A stretch of DNA of 64,000 nt from Actinoallomurus vinaceus. GTDB taxonomy: Bacteria; Actinomycetota; Actinomycetes; Streptosporangiales; Streptosporangiaceae. Of the stretch, positions 60,763 through 64,000 are shown piece by piece (within the stretch, counting starts at the first letter, position 1; each line of letters begins with the position of its first letter). The notes beneath the pieces are model-generated. The model had not been told where the DNA came from. It searched no databases and worked only from the letters and a program-made list of their open reading frames with translations. The translations under genes and the position numbers were made by a program. Location of the stretch: NCBI RefSeq assembly GCF_039542055.1, contig NZ_BAABHK010000010.1, forward strand, positions 310,001-374,000, read 5' to 3'.

Positions 60763-63700
60763 TCAGGCGCGCGCGGCGACCGTGTACTCGAACGCGGTGA
60801 TCACACCGCTCTGGGCGGCCGCGATGAGGGTGCTGCCGTGCGCCCCCTCCACTGTGGAGAAGGCGCGGAGGGTCGCGGCCTGGTCGTCCGGGTCGTCCAG
60901 GTCGTCCGGGTCGTCCAGGTCGTCGAAAGGCCGCACTTCGGTGATCAGGGTGTGCGTCTCCATGTCCCAGAACTTCAGCCCGCCGTTGGAGGCGGCGTCC
61001 AGCAGCAGCGGCCGTCCGCCGGCCGATGCGGCTTGGACGAGGGTGGGATTGTCCCGGTAATCGTCCATCAGGCCCAGGCTCCGCCGTCCGGCCAGATCCC
61101 ACAGGTGTCGCCACCCGCCGGCGACGACCGCCACGGGACCTGAGCGGGTGGTGACCAACGCGGCCGACTCGGCTGCATTGTCGCCGGTTCCGAATGCGGC
61201 GATCCGGGCGCCGTCCAGCAGTCCCCACAGGCTCAGCAGGCCGCTGCGGTCGCAGGCCATGACCACCGGGCGGCCGTCGAGCCGGACGATCTCCACCGAA
61301 TGCACGTCCCGCACGGCGAACGTGGCGACCTGGCGGCGGGTGGTGAGGTCCCAGACGCGGCCGATGTCATCGGCCCCGCCGACGGCGGCCAGAATGTGGC
61401 CGTCGACGGTCGTGCAGGCGAGCGAGAGCGCCTTGTGCCGCTGGCAGCTCAGCGGCGGCAGTTGCCCTCCGTCGATCCCCCATACCCCCACCCTCCCGGT
61501 GTGGTCGGCGGCGGCCACACCGGGCCTGCCGGCGAAGGAGACGCAGCGGACGAGGTCGGGTGAGAACTCCTCGCTTCTGACGAGCGTGGTCAGCGGTGTT
61601 CGGGCAGCGATGTCCAGCACATGCAGCCCGCCTTGCATGGCGATGGCGGCCAGGGGACGGCCGTCGACGACGGCGCAGTCGACGCTGTCCGTATAGTCGT
61701 TCTGTGCGGTGAGGACTCGCCGGTCGCCGAAGCGGACGACCAGCTCCGGCGACCGTTCCGGCGCTCGGCGCCCGCCGGAGGGGCGGCGAGGCGGCGGGGC
61801 GGGCTGGGTCACCGGCGGCCAGGCAGGCGAGGACGGCAGGCCGGTCAGGTCGACGACCTTGACCTCGCGCTCGCGGCTCCCGAGCCCGTACGAGACAACG
61901 GTGATCAGCCGGTCTGCGATCCACCGGCACACCATCCGGTCGGTCCGCTTGCCGGTCTTGTGCAGCTCAGTCTTCGCCACGTAGCTGAGCGTGCCCAGAT
62001 CCCAGGTCCACAGGTGTCGGTCACCGGCCGCGATGGCGACGGGGCGTCCATCGATGACGGTGCGGCTGAGGGCGTCGACGTCCCAGCCGGTCGGCGTGGC
62101 CAGGAACACCGGCGTCTCCGGGTCGCCGAGATCCCAGACCACGAGCCTCCCTCCCTCGGCCGCTGCCAGCACCAGGGACCGGCCGTCGGCCTCGGCGCAC
62201 ATCATCGCCGAAAAGATGTCGGGTCCCTCCGCGCCCGTCGACAGCTCGTGGAGCGGAGACCGCGTCTCCAGATCGGAGATGACGAGCGTGCCGCGCTCGG
62301 CGGCGAGCACGACGGGACGACCGTCCAGGACGTCCATGGCCGTGCTGTAGGCGGAGGAGATGGCGATCTCATCGCCCGCACGCTCGATCTCGGCATTGTC
62401 CTGCAGGTCGAAGACACGCAGGAAGCCCTCGTTGTGGATGGCGGCGGCCACGACCGGGCGGTCCCCGATATGGGCGCATTGGACCCACAAGACCTGGTAA
62501 GGGCCGGAGGTCTCGATGGTGTGCAGCGGCGCGTAGTCCAACAGGTCCCAGACGCGCAGCGTGCCGTCGGCGCCGCCGGTGACCGCACAGGGACGCCCGC
62601 CCAAGGTGGTGCAGGACACCGACATGACCCAGGGATCGCTCTCAACCAGGCCGGGGCCGTGTCCGTCGAGGGTGCCCAGTTTGGTCCGGGTGGTGAGGTT
62701 CCACACGGCGGTCTGGTTCTCCTCGGCGGCCAGCACGGCCAGCATCATGCCGTCGTGAACCACGCAGTCCATCGCGCCACCGCCGACCGCCAACGTCTGC
62801 GGCTGGGGTGCGGGCACCACCGACTCGGGCGTAGGCACCACCGACTCGGGCGTAGGCACCACCGACTCGGGCGTAGGCACCACCGACTCGGGTGCGGGTC
62901 GGCCCGACGAGACCGGGGCAGGGGTCGGGGCGGGGTGGGCGGGCGCCGCGGTTCCGGGGCCGGGCGGGCGGTGGCGGCCTGTGCCGAACCGGCGGCCGAA
63001 CCAGCCGGTCGATGCCTTGCGGGTGGGCGTGCGGGTGGACGCAGGCAGCCCTCCCTGGAGGAGCGTGGCCGCCAGCGCCGGCGGCAGCCACGTCCCGCCG
63101 CTGAACCCCTCGCCGATCCCGCCACCGGTGTCCAGCTCCGCGAGCAGGTCGGCGACGCCGGGCCGCCGCGCCGGGTCCTTGGCGAAGGCACCGGTGAGCA
63201 CGCGGCGCAGCCCCTCATCCAGGCCGGTGAGATCGGGCTCCTCGTGCACGATCCGGTACATCACCGCCTGCACGGGCCCCTGGCCGAAGGCGCCCGTCCC
63301 CGTCGCGACATGCACCAGCACCGCCGCCAGCGAGAACACGTCGCTGGCCGGCCCGACCCGTTCACCGCGCAACTGCTCGGGTGACATGTACGCAGGCGTC
63401 CCCATCACCGCACCGGCGCTGGTGAGGACACTGCTGTCGGTGGCGGCGGCGATGCCGAAGTCGATGACCCGCGGGCCGTCGGCGGCCAGCAGCACATTGC
63501 CCGGCTTGAGGTCGCGATGCACGATCCCGGCCCGATGCACCGCCTCCAGAGCCTCCAGCACGGCCGCACCGAGGGCCTGAACCGAGCCTGACGGCCATGG
63601 ACCGTGCACGGCGATCGCCTCGGCGAGCGAGGGACCGGGAACAAAGAGGGTGGCCAGCCAGGGACGGGGTCCCTCGGTGTCGGCCGCCACCACCGGAGCG

Positions 63701-63915
63701 GTGAACGCCCCACTCACCCGCTGGGCGGCGGCGACCTCACGGGCGAACCGCCGACGGAACTCCTGGTCGAAGGCCAGCTCGTCGCGGATCACCTTGATCG
63801 CGACATCGCGCCCGCCACGCGAACACCCTAGGAAGACCTGCCCCATGCCGCCGGCGCCGAGCCGCCGCACGATCCGGTAAGGGCCGATCTGTCGCGGCGG
63901 CTCCGGGAAAGTCAT
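60763..63915 (-). CDS. Serine/threonine protein kinase with C-terminal WD40-like propeller
   Basis: 1050 residues. Kinase domain about 10-270: Gly loop GAGGMGQVF, Lys in VAIKVI (about 41), HRDLKPGNV catalytic loop (about 133-141), DFGIA (about 153-157) and GTPAYMSPEQL. Linker with PESVVPT repeats (about 343-366), then WD40-like repeats (about 380-1030; for example GGADGTLRVWDLL and AAEGGRLVVWDL). The C-terminus has an acidic DDLDDPDD repeat. No membrane segment is seen, so it is probably cytoplasmic, unlike PASTA kinases. It likely phosphorylates partners bound by the propeller. Confidence 0.9.
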   Translation of the reverse strand: MTFPEPPRQIGPYRIVRRLGAGGMGQVFLGCSRGGRDVAIKVIRDELAFDQEFRRRFAREVAAAQRVSGAFTAPVVAADTEGPRPWLATLFVPGPSLAEAIAVHGPWPSGSVQALGAAVLEALEAVHRAGIVHRDLKPGNVLLAADGPRVIDFGIAAATDSSVLTSAGAVMGTPAYMSPEQLRGERVGPASDVFSLAAVLVHVATGTGAFGQGPVQAVMYRIVHEEPDLTGLDEGLRRVLTGAFAKDPARRPGVADLLAELDTGGGIGEGFSGGTWLPPALAATLLQGGLPASTRTPTRKASTGWFGRRFGTGRHRPPGPGTAAPAHPAPTPAPVSSGRPAPESVVPTPESVVPTPESVVPTPESVVPAPQPQTLAVGGGAMDCVVHDGMMLAVLAAEENQTAVWNLTTRTKLGTLDGHGPGLVESDPWVMSVSCTTLGGRPCAVTGGADGTLRVWDLLDYAPLHTIETSGPYQVLWVQCAHIGDRPVVAAAIHNEGFLRVFDLQDNAEIERAGDEIAISSAYSTAMDVLDGRPVVLAAERGTLVISDLETRSPLHELSTGAEGPDIFSAMMCAEADGRSLVLAAAEGGRLVVWDLGDPETPVFLATPTGWDVDALSRTVIDGRPVAIAAGDRHLWTWDLGTLSYVAKTELHKTGKRTDRMVCRWIADRLITVVSYGLGSREREVKVVDLTGLPSSPAWPPVTQPAPPPRRPSGGRRAPERSPELVVRFGDRRVLTAQNDYTDSVDCAVVDGRPLAAIAMQGGLHVLDIAARTPLTTLVRSEEFSPDLVRCVSFAGRPGVAAADHTGRVGVWGIDGGQLPPLSCQRHKALSLACTTVDGHILAAVGGADDIGRVWDLTTRRQVATFAVRDVHSVEIVRLDGRPVVMACDRSGLLSLWGLLDGARIAAFGTGDNAAESAALVTTRSGPVAVVAGGWRHLWDLAGRRSLGLMDDYRDNPTLVQAASAGGRPLLLDAASNGGLKFWDMETHTLITEVRPFDDLDDPDDLDDPDDQAATLRAFSTVEGAHGSTLIAAAQSGVITAFEYTVAARA
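62818..62893 (-). repeat. Four 21-bp in-frame repeats in the kinase linker
   Basis: CACCGACTCGGGCGTAGG repeats four times and encodes PESVVPT copies on the minus strand. Copy number is likely variable. Confidence 0.75.
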
Positions 63916-64000
63916 CTCGGCCCTTCATCGTCGAGTAGGCCCATAATTGTTGTGAAAAGCACCCTTCGCCGCCACCGGCCGGGGCCGGGGTCCGCTGAGA
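63916..64000. other. Upstream region of the kinase gene at window edge
   Basis: 85 bases before the kinase start, with CCATAATTGTTGTGAAAAGC. No gene is supported; the promoter of the kinase probably lies here. Confidence 0.3.

Noticed and set aside
60455..61228. Minus-strand frame overlapping the kinase 3' end
   Set aside because: Low-complexity Arg/Gly composition and overlap with the kinase coding sequence in another frame.
61621..63384. 587-codon plus-strand frame opposite the kinase
   Set aside because: Antisense to the kinase and WD40-like domain; no recognised domain.

Overview
The window is GC-rich actinomycete chromosome. Third-position G/C bias, frequent GTG starts, ArsR, PadR and MocR regulators, WD40 kinases and secreted low-complexity wall proteins all fit, most likely Streptosporangiales or a relative; that placement is an impression, not a computed one.

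Bases 1-31800 look like ordinary backbone. In order: a small two-gene unit cut by the window edge; a secreted Ser/Gly-rich surface protein; a HEAT-repeat gene broken by a TTGG duplication; an ECF sigma factor with a YCII protein; a TnpB element abutting a carotenoid oxygenase operon and its PadR regulator; three tandem secreted C39-like cysteine peptidases; DUF5996; a TrmH-type methyltransferase; a substrate-binding/VWA membrane protein; and three paralogous membrane-tethered ECF sigma proteins (sigma2-sigma4-HxxxCxxC-TM-extracellular domain) interleaved with an acyl-CoA synthetase. After these come a PEP-mutase-family enzyme, a phosphotransferase, an amidase, a PdxR/MocR divergon with AAGTGG-type sites, a DUF2510 protein, oligoribonuclease, tRNA-His, a LuxR-type regulator and tRNA-Lys(CTT).

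Bases 31815-58458 are two tandem islands at the 3' end of tRNA-Lys. A 55-bp tRNA 3' segment occurs at 31815, 48004 and 58404. Island 1 (about 16.2 kb) keeps a tyrosine integrase next to the tRNA and carries an immunity-like protein, a 2375-residue RHS toxin with a HINT domain and a PD-(D/E)xK-like tip, a 1.4-kb-codon secreted lectin-like protein and a membrane protein. Island 2 (about 10.4 kb) has a homologous left end but no integrase. It carries a carbohydrate-binding-domain remnant, a PycTM-like membrane protein, a TetR repressor, a CYP102-type self-sufficient P450, a zinc alcohol dehydrogenase, an SDR stub and a large LuxR-family ATPase regulator. Four CCATAC-N3-GTATGG sites, two before the PycTM gene and two between tetR and the P450, suggest one regulon.

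Bases 58459-64000 hold the probable original tRNA terminator, a stranded copy of the island right-end repeat, a transposase fragment, an SRPBCC-ArsR-SRPBCC operon and a Ser/Thr kinase with a WD40-like domain.
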